IMG/VR virus record: IMGVR_UViG_3300017770_000036
Location: 1 to 42,098 of that record
Length of the DNA: 42,098 nucleotides
Source of the DNA: a virus
Strand: one strand, 5' to 3'
Shown: positions 13,860 through 21,454 of the stretch, one piece after another
Layout of the letters: each line of letters opens with the position of its first letter
Position numbering within the stretch: the first letter of the stretch is position 1
Translations under genes and position numbers: made by a program
The notes under the pieces: generated by a model
What the model was told of the DNA's origin: nothing
What the model saw: only the letters and a program-made list of their open reading frames with translations
Database searches by the model: none

Positions 13860-14044
13860 ACGCAATTTTTTGTTTAGTATTGGCTCTTGCTATATACCAA
13901 ACAATGATGTTTCTAGTAGACGTATCTAACGCTACAATAGACGGAATAAACGATGGCGAAGGTTACATAGATAACAGGCATTTTATATTAAGCTGGAGTC
14001 TTGTAATAGTAGCTTATTTTATTAAATCAACACTTTTATTATGA
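13844..14044 (+). CDS. Two-pass membrane protein, 66 aa
   Basis: A 66-residue protein (MEITINAIFCLVLALAIYQT) with two hydrophobic segments at about residues 5-27 and 48-64, separated by a polar acidic loop (DVSNATIDGINDGEGYIDN). It begins inside the previous gene and its stop overlaps the next ATG. Probably an inner-membrane protein of unknown role. Confidence 0.65.
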   Translation: MEITINAIFCLVLALAIYQTMMFLVDVSNATIDGINDGEGYIDNRHFILSWSLVIVAYFIKSTLLL

Positions 14045-14259
14045 AAATAGGAACAAAATTAGTAGATGTCAGAAACATGACACAAAAGGAAATAGACAAC
14101 GAAGGTTGGGATTATTATTCTCAGTCAGACAACATTAAAGCTTTAGTGTTTGATGACGGGAGTGTATTATATCCATCTATGGATTGCGAAGGTAATGGTC
14201 CTGGAGCTATATTTGGCTATAAAAATGTTAAGGGTAAACCTGAACACTTTGCCTTTTGA
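14041..14259 (+). CDS. Conserved hypothetical phage protein, 72 aa
   Basis: A 72-residue protein (MKIGTKLVDVRNMTQKEIDN) containing the block ALVFDDGSVLYPSMDCEGN followed by GPGAIFG, which I recall from small uncharacterised proteins in other phages. No catalytic residue is evident. ATGA overlap upstream and TGATG overlap downstream place it in a tightly coupled run. Confidence 0.7.
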   Translation: MKIGTKLVDVRNMTQKEIDNEGWDYYSQSDNIKALVFDDGSVLYPSMDCEGNGPGAIFGYKNVKGKPEHFAF

Positions 14260-14606
14260 TGATAGAAGCTATTGCTTTGACATATGAAGCAGCGTTACGC
14301 CAAGCAGAAATAGAAAGCGTATTGATATACGACTCTAAAATCCCTGCGAAGTGTAACTCTGACATATGGATAAAGCGTCTAGAACGCATAAACAAGAATA
14401 CGGGTATGACTCCTAGGTTGCAAGGTTTACACGGAGAAGTTAAAAAACGATACGGTAAACTATTGCTCCAGGATGCAATACACGCTAAACACGGTTATGT
14501 AGTTATAGAATTAAAAGGTGCTGAACTGAAGTGGCACAAAGAGTTTAACGGTATGAAATGGACTCGAAACAAAGTCTTCAGATTTTTAACATTTAATAAC
14601 TTATAG
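14259..14606 (+). CDS. Hypothetical basic protein, 115 aa
   Basis: I start at ATG 14259, which overlaps the previous TGA (TGATG); a TTG one codon earlier is less likely. The 115-residue product (MIEAIALTYEAALRQAEIES) is basic with a helical N-terminus and a C-terminal part rich in Trp, Lys and Phe. No family recognised. The next gene follows after one base. Confidence 0.65.
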   Translation: MIEAIALTYEAALRQAEIESVLIYDSKIPAKCNSDIWIKRLERINKNTGMTPRLQGLHGEVKKRYGKLLLQDAIHAKHGYVVIELKGAELKWHKEFNGMKWTRNKVFRFLTFNNL

Positions 14607-14607
14607 T

Positions 14608-14796
14608 ATGTTTAAAAAAATCATGTCAAACCCTGTATCAAAACTATTGTTTCAAGCAGGTGTAATTTACGCAGGTTTAGCTTTTATGAGTCAAATGATT
14701 ATGGTAATTACAGCTATGTATGCGCCCTATGTTATAGGTGCTTTATTAGTAATAATTTCCATACTAAATGTGAAGCTAAAAGACTTGTCTAACTAA
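14608..14796 (+). CDS. Two-pass membrane protein, 62 aa
   Basis: A 62-residue protein (MFKKIMSNPVSKLLFQAGVI) with two hydrophobic segments at about residues 14-34 and 38-55 and short charged ends. It is the last gene before a promoter candidate at 14785-14814. Small inner-membrane protein, function unknown. Confidence 0.65.
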   Translation: MFKKIMSNPVSKLLFQAGVIYAGLAFMSQMIMVITAMYAPYVIGALLVIISILNVKLKDLSN

Positions 14797-14814
14797 CTAT
14801 AAATTAGTATCTTC
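14785..14814 (+). promoter_or_regulatory. Bacteroidetes-type promoter for the replication genes
   Basis: TTG at 14785-14787 and TATCTTC at 14808-14814 are separated by 20 bases, in the range expected for Bacteroidetes -33 TTG and -7 TAnnTTTG elements, with one mismatch in the -7. The start codon of the HU-like gene (14817) lies only two bases after the -7, so that transcript would be nearly leaderless or would start at ATG 14823. Confidence 0.4.
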
Positions 14815-14816
14815 AC

Positions 14817-15098
14817 ATGCCGATGAAAAAATCAAAGTTTGAACAAATTTGCGAAGAAGTCGCGTATGATTTAGGGCTTGATAAAAAGTTCGTAAAAAAC
14901 GTAATGAAAGAAGTTTTTTTAGAAGTTGTATCAACTCTAATTTTGAAGAAAAAGCATTTGCTTTTGCGTGGATTTGCAAAAATAGTAATTAGTGGAATAG
15001 CAAAAGCTAAGTATAAATCTTTTAATCCTATGAAGTACGAAACTCGTGCTGAAGAGGAATGGAAAAAAACTGAAACAGATGAGCAAAGAAAAGCATGA
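14817..15098 (+). CDS. HU/IHF-like DNA-binding protein (tentative)
   Basis: A 93-residue basic protein. Residues 7-65 follow the HU/IHF layout: two helices (KFEQICEEVAYDLGLDKKFV, then a second helix), followed by LLLRGFAKIVIS in place of the HU core 'IxGFGxF'. The usual beta-arm with R-N-P is shortened to KSFNP. This suggests a DNA-bending protein for replication or nucleoid packing, but the arm is poor, so it may be a distant relative. It heads the replication/recombination block. Confidence 0.5.
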   Translation: MPMKKSKFEQICEEVAYDLGLDKKFVKNVMKEVFLEVVSTLILKKKHLLLRGFAKIVISGIAKAKYKSFNPMKYETRAEEEWKKTETDEQRKA

Positions 15099-15240
15099 AG
15101 CTTGGAGAGAAATGTTAAAAAGAGCTGATGAATCAAGAGATAATACTTTTGATTCTTGGATTGTTGACTTAACAGACAAAGAAGATCAACCTGAATCGTG
15201 TGGAATTGACGATGACGATTGTGAAGCGTGTGGCTCGTAA
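15079..15240 (+). CDS. Hypothetical 53-aa protein with acidic Cys tail
   Basis: I place the start at ATG 15079, which overlaps the end of the HU-like gene by 20 bases; an in-frame ATG at 15046 is also possible. The product (MSKEKHEAWREMLKRADESR) is helical at first, then ends SCGIDDDDCEACGS with three cysteines near the end. Function unknown. Confidence 0.5.
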   Translation: MSKEKHEAWREMLKRADESRDNTFDSWIVDLTDKEDQPESCGIDDDDCEACGS

Positions 15241-15297
15241 AGTGCTACCGCACAACTATTTATTTAACCATTTATTAACCTTCCTAAAAACCAAATT

Positions 15298-15834
15298 ATG
15301 GGAAAAACCAAAGCCGAGGTCTTAAACGACCTATTCAAAAAGTGTAACCTCACTACAGAGGATGTACACAAACACAAGTTCTATACTATTATAACTCGAT
15401 CTGGAATTGAAAAAGTTCAGGCGGCTTATAATATAGATGTAAACTACGATATAGTTAATCTTTCAGACGACCACAAACATTGCTTAATTAAAGCAATTGG
15501 TAGGATGGGAGAGGCCTATACAGAAACATTTGGAGAATGTTCTCCTGGGAACAATAGCAATGCTTATCCTGTCGCTATGGCAGAAAAGCGTGCATTGTCT
15601 CGCATTGTTCTAAAGCTTGCAGGTCTATATTCTCAAGGAGTATTTGGCGAAGATGAGGCACCGTCCTTTTCTGCGTCACAGAATCCTAAGAAAAAACTAG
15701 ACCCTGCAACCTATAAGTCTATGATGGATATTGTTAAGTCAGATCCTGAAAGAGTTTTAGATGCATTGCCTAAATACCAACTAACACCTCAACAAGAAGA
15801 GGATTTAGTAAGTGCGGCTAACGCTGCGATATAG
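15298..15834 (+). CDS. Probable recombination/annealing protein (tentative)
   Basis: A 178-residue protein. The segment GEAYTETFGECSPGNNSNA, then YPVAMAEKRALSRIVLKLAG, resembles the conserved 'YPxAMAEKRAxxRxVLKL' block found in phage proteins often grouped with Erf- or Rad52-like single-strand annealing proteins. That family assignment is from memory of the pattern and is not certain. The position directly upstream of the SSB, RusA-like and RecE-like genes supports a recombination role. It ends at a strong terminator. Confidence 0.5.
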   Translation: MGKTKAEVLNDLFKKCNLTTEDVHKHKFYTIITRSGIEKVQAAYNIDVNYDIVNLSDDHKHCLIKAIGRMGEAYTETFGECSPGNNSNAYPVAMAEKRALSRIVLKLAGLYSQGVFGEDEAPSFSASQNPKKKLDPATYKSMMDIVKSDPERVLDALPKYQLTPQQEEDLVSAANAAI

Positions 15835-15880
15835 TAGATTTCGAGAGTACCAAGCGTGAGTTGGGCAATTTCTTTTACTG

Positions 15881-15941
15881 TAATAGGAGGGGACCTTTAT
15901 ATTCTTGGTCGTTTATGCAGTCCTCTCCTGTTATTTTTTTT
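15881..15941 (+). terminator. Long-stem intrinsic terminator
   Basis: TAATAGGAGGGGAC (15881-15894) pairs with GTCCTCTCCTGTTA (15920-15933) over 14 positions, 12 Watson-Crick and 2 G-U, with a 25-base loop, followed by eight T's (15934-15941). It lies 47 bases after the stop of the 15298 gene, before the SSB start. The SSB gene therefore needs its own promoter, which I could not identify clearly. Confidence 0.88.
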
Positions 15942-15980
15942 AACCGAGTCGAATATAACAGACTCAAAAATCAATTAATT

Positions 15981-16337
15981 ATGAGTAATTTACAAATCAC
16001 AGGAACAATTAAAGTTATTACAGAAGTACAATCAGGAGTTTCTAAGTCCTCTGGAAAAGAGTGGAAGAAACTAACATTTGTTATTGGTACAGGTGGTGAA
16101 TATCCAAAGGATGTTTCATTCACGGTATTTGGTAACGAAAAAGTAGACAACTTTGTTAAATATAATAAAGTAGGTCAAACGGTTGATGTAAGCTTTGAAC
16201 CAGAATCAAGAGAGTATAAAGGTAAGTATTATACAGACCTTAACGCTTGGAAAGTCTTTACTAATAAAGATGGTGCTACAGCCTCTACGGAGCCTGCTAC
16301 TACCACAACAGAAGACGCTGGTAACTTACCATTCTAG
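15981..16337 (+). CDS. DUF3127-type single-stranded DNA-binding protein
   Basis: A 118-residue protein starting at ATG 15981 after the terminator; the longer in-frame start at 15861 would read through the terminator hairpin and is rejected. It has the DUF3127 pattern seen in Bacteroidetes and their phages: GTIKVITEVQSG, EWKKLTFVIGTGGEYPKDVS and GQTVDVSFEPESREYKGKYY, an OB-fold. The Thr-rich linker and the acidic end EDAGNLPF match the protein-binding tail of bacterial SSB. It likely coats phage single strands and recruits partners. Confidence 0.85.
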   Translation: MSNLQITGTIKVITEVQSGVSKSSGKEWKKLTFVIGTGGEYPKDVSFTVFGNEKVDNFVKYNKVGQTVDVSFEPESREYKGKYYTDLNAWKVFTNKDGATASTEPATTTTEDAGNLPF

Positions 16338-16345
16338 ATAATAAT

Positions 16346-16388
16346 GCATCCCTGAAAAGCTCGCTAAGTAGGGGATGCTTTTATTTTC
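16346..16388 (+). terminator. Intrinsic terminator after the SSB gene
   Basis: GCATCCC (16346-16352) pairs with GGGATGC (16372-16378), with a further T-G pair, then TTTTATTTT. It follows the SSB stop codon by eight bases. The next promoter element begins two bases after it, so a new unit starts here. Confidence 0.85.
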
Positions 16389-16389
16389 C

Positions 16390-16397
16390 TATATTTG
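16390..16397 (+). promoter_or_regulatory. Bacteroidetes-type -7 element TATATTTG
   Basis: TATATTTG lies directly behind the SSB terminator and 15 bases before ATG 16413. It is an exact match to TAnnTTTG. A matching -33 TTG is not obvious. The short leader (GCAAACGCAAATAG) is typical of Bacteroidetes transcripts. Confidence 0.5.
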
Positions 16398-16412
16398 TGC
16401 AAACGCAAATAG

Positions 16413-16847
16413 ATGGAAAAGAGAACATTTTTTATTCCATTCAGTACGCCATCATCTAAAAATGGTAAACGCTGGACTGGAAAACATATGATCCACTCTA
16501 AGACAGTTATGAATTACATAAAGAATACCAAGCCTTATTGGCAAGAGTATGCTGAGGAATTTAGGTCTGTTATAGATGGGTTGCAAAAACCTGTAAACAT
16601 ATCGTTTAAATTTATACGAGGAACAAGACATAAGTTTGATTACGTTAATCCACTACAAACCGTGCAAGACCAAATGGTAATACATGGGTGGATTGAAGAT
16701 GATAACTGCGATGAGATTATTCCTAAGTTTAAAAAGTATGAATACGATAAAGAAAAGGCAGGATGCTTTATAACCATTGATAAAAACAATAAACCAAATA
16801 ACAATGGATCGGGAGTTGATAATGAAAACGTTAGGGAAAATACTTAA
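16413..16847 (+). CDS. rusA: RusA-like Holliday junction resolvase
   Basis: A 144-residue protein. FDYVNPLQTVQDQMVIHGW followed by IEDDNCDEI resembles the RusA family core, in which Asp residues bind Mg2+: here D76, D86, D96 and D97. RusA enzymes cut four-way DNA junctions made during recombination and replication, and in phages help resolve branched DNA before packaging. The ordering differs somewhat from E. coli RusA, so the family call is sure but the details are not. It begins a new transcription unit with a -7 promoter and overlaps the next gene. Confidence 0.75.
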   Translation: MEKRTFFIPFSTPSSKNGKRWTGKHMIHSKTVMNYIKNTKPYWQEYAEEFRSVIDGLQKPVNISFKFIRGTRHKFDYVNPLQTVQDQMVIHGWIEDDNCDEIIPKFKKYEYDKEKAGCFITIDKNNKPNNNGSGVDNENVRENT

Positions 16848-17208
16848 AGATGTTGAATTTTTAATGGATGCTGTAGTTAACGACTATCAGCCAAAAGAAA
16901 AGAAAACATCTGAGTACACACCTGATTTTATGGCTTTCTATAAATTATATGGTATTAATAAAACTAAGCACAATGCTTTTACTAAATGGAAAAAATTAAA
17001 TAATCAACAAAAAGATACGATTATGCAATTAGTCCCTTTATATCATAAAGCTTTTGAGGTTAGGTACAGAAAATACCCAAATAACTTTCTCGCAAATAAT
17101 TGCTGGGAAGATTACTTGTATTTATTAGAAAGTAATGCGCAAGCAGAAGATAGAGCTAAAAAAGTAGCTCAAGCTCAGAAAGATCGATTAGACTCTTATA
17201 ACTTTTAA
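16804..17208 (+). CDS. Helicase-loader-like replication protein
   Basis: A protein of 134 residues from ATG 16804; a Shine-Dalgarno-like GGGAG six bases before ATG 16822 would give 128. The core DFMAFYKLYGINKTKHNAFT, then KWKKL and FLANNCWEDYLY, resembles the C-terminal segment of phage replication-organiser and helicase-loader proteins ('F..FW..YP.K..K..A...W..L... P..WL....WED'). Its position immediately before the helicase supports the role of loading helicase on the origin. The assignment is by pattern and position. Confidence 0.5.
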   Translation: MDRELIMKTLGKILKDVEFLMDAVVNDYQPKEKKTSEYTPDFMAFYKLYGINKTKHNAFTKWKKLNNQQKDTIMQLVPLYHKAFEVRYRKYPNNFLANNCWEDYLYLLESNAQAEDRAKKVAQAQKDRLDSYNF

Positions 17209-17210
17209 TT

Positions 17211-18185
17211 ATGGATTATAAGATAAATTCTAAGAAAGAAATTTCAGAGTATGTAAATCACGTCTATAATAATGGATACAACAAAGGTTTATCTACTGGT
17301 ATACCTTGGCTTGATAAACATTATACATATAGAAAAGGTGAGTTAGATGTAATAACAGGATTTGCCAATATTGGTAAAACTACCGCTATATTCTACTTGA
17401 TGATGCTTGCATCTGTTAAGTATAAGTGGAAGTGGTTATGTTATTGCCCAGAGAATGAACCCGTAGGTGAAATGGTTATAGACCTTGCAGAGATGTTTAT
17501 AGGAATGACTGCCGACAAAACAAAATCCGAAAGGATGGACAGGTCAGTATTTGATGCTGCCTGTGAATGGGTAATGAAACACTTTAAGGTGGTATCATTT
17601 CCTAACACTCCAACTATTTATGATGTAATGGATGTATTCCAGGACGAATTAGATAATGGAGAATTTGACGGATGTTATGTTGACCCTATGAATGACCTTG
17701 CTATTAATAGGTCTATGAGTAAATATGACTACTACTATCAGGTCTTATCTGATATTCGTAGGTTTAAGCAGAAGAACTTTGTAAAGTTTATTTTAGTAAC
17801 ACACGCTGTAACTAAAGCTGCGAGAGAAAAAAGCGATGACGGTACTGTGCCCGCTCCATCACACTATGATGTAGAAATGGGCGGCATGTTCGCGAATAGA
17901 ACGGACAACTTTATAGTTGTACACAGGAATCCTAACTCTGAAGATTGGAGTGACACACAATTGCATGTAAGGAAGATAAAATTCCAAAAGCTTGTAGGTA
18001 TTCCAACTCAAGATAATGAGCCTGTGATTCTTAGATTTGAGCCTAGATTATGTAGGTTTAAATCTTTAAATAAACAAAAAATGGTATGGGAAGATGTTCT
18101 ACAACAGAATACCATGGATTTTATTGACTCTCATAAAGCTAATATTACTCCAGAAATCTTCGATTCTAACAATTTACCTTTTTAA
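17211..18185 (+). CDS. DnaB-type replicative helicase ATPase
   Basis: A 324-residue RecA-fold ATPase. Walker A is G50-FANI-G55-K56-T57-T58, Walker B is in EFDGCYVDPMND around D158, and ILVTHAV (about 194-200) matches the sensor strand of SF4 helicases. It has no N-terminal primase-binding domain or TOPRIM, so it is shorter than host DnaB (about 450). It probably unwinds phage DNA, with the upstream gene as loader. The last residues FDSNNLPF resemble the SSB tail (EDAGNLPF). Length and Walker spacing also fit phage RadA/KaiC-like ATPases. Confidence 0.75.
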   Translation: MDYKINSKKEISEYVNHVYNNGYNKGLSTGIPWLDKHYTYRKGELDVITGFANIGKTTAIFYLMMLASVKYKWKWLCYCPENEPVGEMVIDLAEMFIGMTADKTKSERMDRSVFDAACEWVMKHFKVVSFPNTPTIYDVMDVFQDELDNGEFDGCYVDPMNDLAINRSMSKYDYYYQVLSDIRRFKQKNFVKFILVTHAVTKAAREKSDDGTVPAPSHYDVEMGGMFANRTDNFIVVHRNPNSEDWSDTQLHVRKIKFQKLVGIPTQDNEPVILRFEPRLCRFKSLNKQKMVWEDVLQQNTMDFIDSHKANITPEIFDSNNLPF

Positions 18186-18188
18186 ACA

Positions 18189-18560
18189 ATGGAAAAAGTA
18201 AAAGAAATTTCTCAAGACGAGAAACAAATGGAAGCTGAAAAAGCTTTTAGAGAAACACCTTTAGGTCAAAACATCACACAGCTTGAAGGGCATGTAGAAA
18301 ATCATTTAGTTAACATGTTAAGCTCTGTTGGTATTAATGTAACCGATGAGCAACGAACTGACATGATGACTAATTTCATTGCTGCATCTCACGCTGCTGG
18401 TACAATTCAAAGATTAGTTTGGCAACAAATGGATTTTGAAGCAAAGCAACGTGAAGCAATGGAAACTACTAAAGCTGAAAAAACCGTAAAGAAAGCAGCT
18501 AAAAAAGAAGCCACTAAGAAAAATCGTTCTCGTGGAAAAACTTCTATGAAAAAAGCGTAG
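18189..18560 (+). CDS. Hypothetical protein with basic histone-like tail
   Basis: A 123-residue protein: a charged helical body (EKVKEISQDEKQMEAEKAF) and a C-terminal tail rich in Lys, Ala and Arg (KKAAKKEATKKNRSRGKTS). The tail resembles basic nucleic-acid-binding tails in bacterial histone-like proteins. It begins three bases after the helicase gene. No recognisable domain; DNA binding is inference from charge. Confidence 0.6.
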   Translation: MEKVKEISQDEKQMEAEKAFRETPLGQNITQLEGHVENHLVNMLSSVGINVTDEQRTDMMTNFIAASHAAGTIQRLVWQQMDFEAKQREAMETTKAEKTVKKAAKKEATKKNRSRGKTSMKKA

Positions 18561-18576
18561 ATTAAAATAAAACCAT

Positions 18577-18584
18577 TATATTTG
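18577..18584 (+). promoter_or_regulatory. Bacteroidetes-type -7 element TATATTTG
   Basis: TATATTTG lies 17 bases after the stop of the preceding gene and about 100 bases before ATG 18682. It is an exact TAnnTTTG match. A hairpin at 18638-18663 lies between this element and the exonuclease gene, so the transcript may be attenuated or may be a small RNA. Confidence 0.45.
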
Positions 18585-18637
18585 CAACGATTTGGTTAAC
18601 ATTGTTCATACGATGGTTTAGTTATTAGTTGGTTAAA

Positions 18638-18663
18638 AAGATAGAGGCTTCGGCCTCTTTCTT
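18638..18663 (+). terminator. Hairpin with UUCG loop before the exonuclease gene
   Basis: AAGATAGAGGC (18638-18648) pairs with GCCTCTTTCTT (18653-18663) around a TTCG loop, with one mismatch. The 3' side is T-rich rather than a pure T-run. It sits 18 bases before ATG 18682, downstream of the -7 element at 18577. It can work as a terminator or attenuator. Confidence 0.6.
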
Positions 18664-18681
18664 AATTTAAAAACAATTTTT

Positions 18682-19485
18682 ATGACAAAATTACTAGAAT
18701 CATTCCGTGACGATAAAATATATTATGCAGACTCATCGCATGTTACATGCTCAATGCTTAAGTATTTATTAAAGTCACCCGCACACCTAAGATCTTATTT
18801 AGAGGATAGGCAAAAGTCTACACCAGCTATGGTGTTTGGTAGTGCATTTCACTGTATGGCTTTGGAGCCAGAAAACTTTAACGAAAGGTTTTACATATTT
18901 GACACAAACCTTAGACCTGAAAAGGAAAAAGGTATGACATCTAAAATAAACAAAGCTTGGAAACAAGAAGAGTTAAAGCTTGCAGAGTTAGAAGATAAAC
19001 AGCTTATTACTGCAGATGACTTAGATAAAATAGATAGAATGTGTAATTCTTTATTTAATCACAGCAAGGTTAGAGATATAGTTAACACGTCAAAAAGAGA
19101 GCAGCCTTTTATATGGTATATAAACAGAATGCACTGTAAGGATATTATAAACGCTAAAGGTAAAATAGACTTGCAATCTTTTGATTTTATAGCTGACATT
19201 AAAACCACAGCTGAGTTTGGTGGTATAGATAAGTTTAAGTATGATTGCAAGAAATATCACTATGATATGCAAGCAGCATTTTATTGTGATGCTCTTGGAT
19301 TAGATCAATTTAAGTTTATTGTAATCGGAAAAGAAAATCCTCATAGCGTTGGTATTTATGATGTTTCACCTGAGTTTCTGGAGTCTGGAAGACGTAAGTA
19401 CCACTACGCCTTAGACTTATATGAAAAATATTTCTTATCTTGCGATGAAAATATAGATTCCTATATAGAGGAAGGTATACTATAA
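18682..19485 (+). CDS. RecE-like PDDEXK exonuclease
   Basis: A 267-residue protein of the phage RecE/exodeoxyribonuclease VIII (PDDEXK) type. GSAFHCMALEP contains the H57 of the first motif; D163 (KGKIDLQ) and D172-I-K174 (ADIKTT) fit the metal-binding D...DxK core; YHYDMQAAFYCDAL has the following Q of the YxxQ motif. Such enzymes resect double-stranded DNA ends to produce 3' overhangs, working with an annealing protein. It is shorter than E. coli RecE but normal for the phage domain. The probable partner is the 15298 gene product. Confidence 0.85.
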   Translation: MTKLLESFRDDKIYYADSSHVTCSMLKYLLKSPAHLRSYLEDRQKSTPAMVFGSAFHCMALEPENFNERFYIFDTNLRPEKEKGMTSKINKAWKQEELKLAELEDKQLITADDLDKIDRMCNSLFNHSKVRDIVNTSKREQPFIWYINRMHCKDIINAKGKIDLQSFDFIADIKTTAEFGGIDKFKYDCKKYHYDMQAAFYCDALGLDQFKFIVIGKENPHSVGIYDVSPEFLESGRRKYHYALDLYEKYFLSCDENIDSYIEEGIL

Positions 19486-19495
19486 GCAAGAGAAA

Positions 19496-20611
19496 ATGAC
19501 CAAAAAATCTATGCGCCTTACTCCTCAAGAAATGGACATCGTTCTAGAGAGGAGAGCCGAAGAGGTAGCCCTAAACACAAACGACAACGATCAATTATCA
19601 TCAGTATATTTAGATTATCTTAAAGAAAGAGGTATACAACCAGAAGAGGTTGTTTCCTGCAAGCATTGGCAATCTGCTAATGGTGAGCCTAGATTTTCTA
19701 TTGTAACAAAGAATGATAACTCTATTATGACTACTTACGATAGAGAAGTTCTTTTAAATGATATAGCTGATGTTGTTGCAAACCATAAAATCTCATACCC
19801 CCGTACCTCAAAAGAACTACTTGGAAACCACTTATTAGTTGTTAATCCTGCTGATATTCATATTGGTAAATTGGCTTTAGCCAAAGAAACTGGTGAAGAA
19901 TATAACACGGAGATTGCAAGATTAAGGGTCCTCCAAGGAGTTCAGGGTATAATAGATAGAGCTCAAGGATATGATGTAGAAAGAGTTTTATTCTGTATCG
20001 GTAATGACGTTCTACATGTGGACAATGTTTTTAACACTACAACTAAAGGAACGCCACAAGATCAAGATGATAAATGGTGGAAATCATTTGGTGTAGCGTT
20101 AGAGGTTTATGTAGCTTGTGTTGATATGCTTATGCAGGTAGGGCCTGTAGATTGCGTTCACTCAATGAGTAATCACGACTATCAGTCTGGGTATCATTTA
20201 GCTCATTGCTTGAAGGCTTGGTATAAAGGAAATAAAAAAGTAACCGTAGACGAAGGTCCTGCTTATCGTAAGTATTATAAGTATTACAATAATATGATAG
20301 GGTTAGAGCATGGTGACGGTGCTAAGATGCAAGATATACCACTACTTATGGCTCAAGAAGAACCTAAGATGTGGGCAAGCTGCAAATACCGAACCATGTT
20401 TCTACATCATGTACATCATAAAATAAAAACCAAATTTCAATCTGCTAAAGACTATATAGGTGTAACTGTAGAATACATGCGTAGCCCGTCTGGAGCTGAC
20501 TCTTGGCATGCTCGCAAAGGTTATAAAGGAGCACCTAAAGCTGTGGAAGGATTTTTATTTCATAGGGATAACGGTAGAGTAGCAAGTTTAGTGCACAACT
20601 TTGAAGATTAA
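19496..20611 (+). CDS. Calcineurin-like metallophosphoesterase
   Basis: A 371-residue protein with the metal-binding motifs of calcineurin-type phosphoesterases in order: D120-x-H122 (NPADIHIG), G169-N170-D171 (CIGND), N226-H227-D228 (MSNHD), H272-G273-D274 (EHGDG) and the H304-H308 cluster (HHVHH). The family includes SbcD/Mre11 nucleases. Its position after a RecE-like exonuclease suggests a DNA-processing role, but other phosphoesterase substrates cannot be excluded. The N-terminal 110 residues are helical and unrecognised. Confidence 0.8.
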   Translation: MTKKSMRLTPQEMDIVLERRAEEVALNTNDNDQLSSVYLDYLKERGIQPEEVVSCKHWQSANGEPRFSIVTKNDNSIMTTYDREVLLNDIADVVANHKISYPRTSKELLGNHLLVVNPADIHIGKLALAKETGEEYNTEIARLRVLQGVQGIIDRAQGYDVERVLFCIGNDVLHVDNVFNTTTKGTPQDQDDKWWKSFGVALEVYVACVDMLMQVGPVDCVHSMSNHDYQSGYHLAHCLKAWYKGNKKVTVDEGPAYRKYYKYYNNMIGLEHGDGAKMQDIPLLMAQEEPKMWASCKYRTMFLHHVHHKIKTKFQSAKDYIGVTVEYMRSPSGADSWHARKGYKGAPKAVEGFLFHRDNGRVASLVHNFED

Positions 20612-20613
20612 AA

Positions 20614-20760
20614 ATGAAAGGACTAATAGCTTTAGTTGTTGGAAGAGCAATTAAAAATAGAAAATCATTACATGTCGTTAAGCGATTTCTTAAAATGAAA
20701 TACAACATAGAAATATCTGTAAACGCATTAAAAAGAAGATTTTATTATGGAAATAACTAA
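20614..20760 (+). CDS. Small basic helix-turn-helix-like protein, 48 aa
   Basis: A 48-residue frame starting three bases after the phosphoesterase. It is very basic (MKGLIALVVGRAIKNRKSLH), and KRFLKMKYNIEISVNALKRR has the spacing of a helix-turn-helix like those of small resolvase-type proteins. It overlaps the next gene by 14 bases. DNA binding is inferred only from this similarity. Confidence 0.5.
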   Translation: MKGLIALVVGRAIKNRKSLHVVKRFLKMKYNIEISVNALKRRFYYGNN

Positions 20761-21067
20761 AAAAGCCTTAGAATTAATAAAAGAACAAAATACCACTATT
20801 GAAGAAAATAAATGCATGCAAGACTATTGTGATGCTTTAGTAGAAATAGAAGGTATGAAAAAAGAATTGTCTCAATTTAAAGGACAAATGACTAAATCAT
20901 ATAAATTAAAAAAGAAGAGAACTGAGATATTAGATAAAGCAGTTCATAGTTTTTACGACTCTTATTTTAACATGGCTAAGTACAAGCAAATGTGGAGTCA
21001 AGAAAAACAACAAAATATAGAAAAAGAGATAGCATTTATAAGCGCTATAGCAAAAGCTTCCAGGTAA
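20747..21067 (+). CDS. Hypothetical coiled-coil protein, 106 aa
   Basis: A 106-residue helical protein (MEITKKALELIKEQNTTIEE) with long charged coiled-coil stretches and a C-terminal IAFISAIAKASR. It is the last plus-strand gene. The convergent minus-strand block ends at the next base, and no terminator is visible between them. Function unknown. Confidence 0.6.
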   Translation: MEITKKALELIKEQNTTIEENKCMQDYCDALVEIEGMKKELSQFKGQMTKSYKLKKKRTEILDKAVHSFYDSYFNMAKYKQMWSQEKQQNIEKEIAFISAIAKASR

Positions 21068-21454
21068 TTACTTCTTCTTGATCTTTTCTATAGATCTTCC
21101 TGCGAAATAAGCTCCGTAAACAGTAATAAGTAAAGTTTGATAGATTGGTACATAAGCTGGGGCTATATTAAAGCCTCCAGCATTACCATCGAATATAGAA
21201 ATAACAACAAACATTGCTGTCAAGAATATACAAATTAAAGGTCGTATATTTTTAGATAGCCAATTATCAGACTTCATGTCTGCCTCCCACCTTCTAGATA
21301 CTTGTTCTTGTGCGTTAGACTCTGCCTGCATTAGAACTTCCTTTATCTTTTGTTGAGCAGCTAACTTTTCTTCTTTAGTAGTAGTAAGGTTATCAAGCAC
21401 ATCACCGACCTGCTTAACAACCCCTCCACCTAAAAAATCTAATAATTTACCCAT
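21068..21454 (-). CDS. Holin of the GTA 3TM type
   Basis: A 128-residue protein with the arrangement of GTA-type/3TM holins: MGKLLDFLGGGVVKQVGDVL, then the TTTKEEKLAAQQKIKEVL helix, RRWEADMKSDNWLSKNIRPL, and two hydrophobic segments (about residues 71-90 and 100-120) ending GRSIEKIKKK. Holins make inner-membrane holes that let the endolysin reach peptidoglycan. It is the last gene of the late transcript. Its ATG overlaps the stop of the peptidase gene (TAATG), so holin and endolysin are coupled. Confidence 0.8.
   Translation of the reverse strand: MGKLLDFLGGGVVKQVGDVLDNLTTTKEEKLAAQQKIKEVLMQAESNAQEQVSRRWEADMKSDNWLSKNIRPLICIFLTAMFVVISIFDGNAGGFNIAPAYVPIYQTLLITVYGAYFAGRSIEKIKKK

Noticed and set aside
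15861-15980. Upstream extension of the SSB gene from an in-frame ATG at 15861.
   Set aside because: The extension would run through a 14-pair terminator hairpin with a T-run, and DUF3127 proteins start near the MSNLQITGTIK residues coded from 15981.
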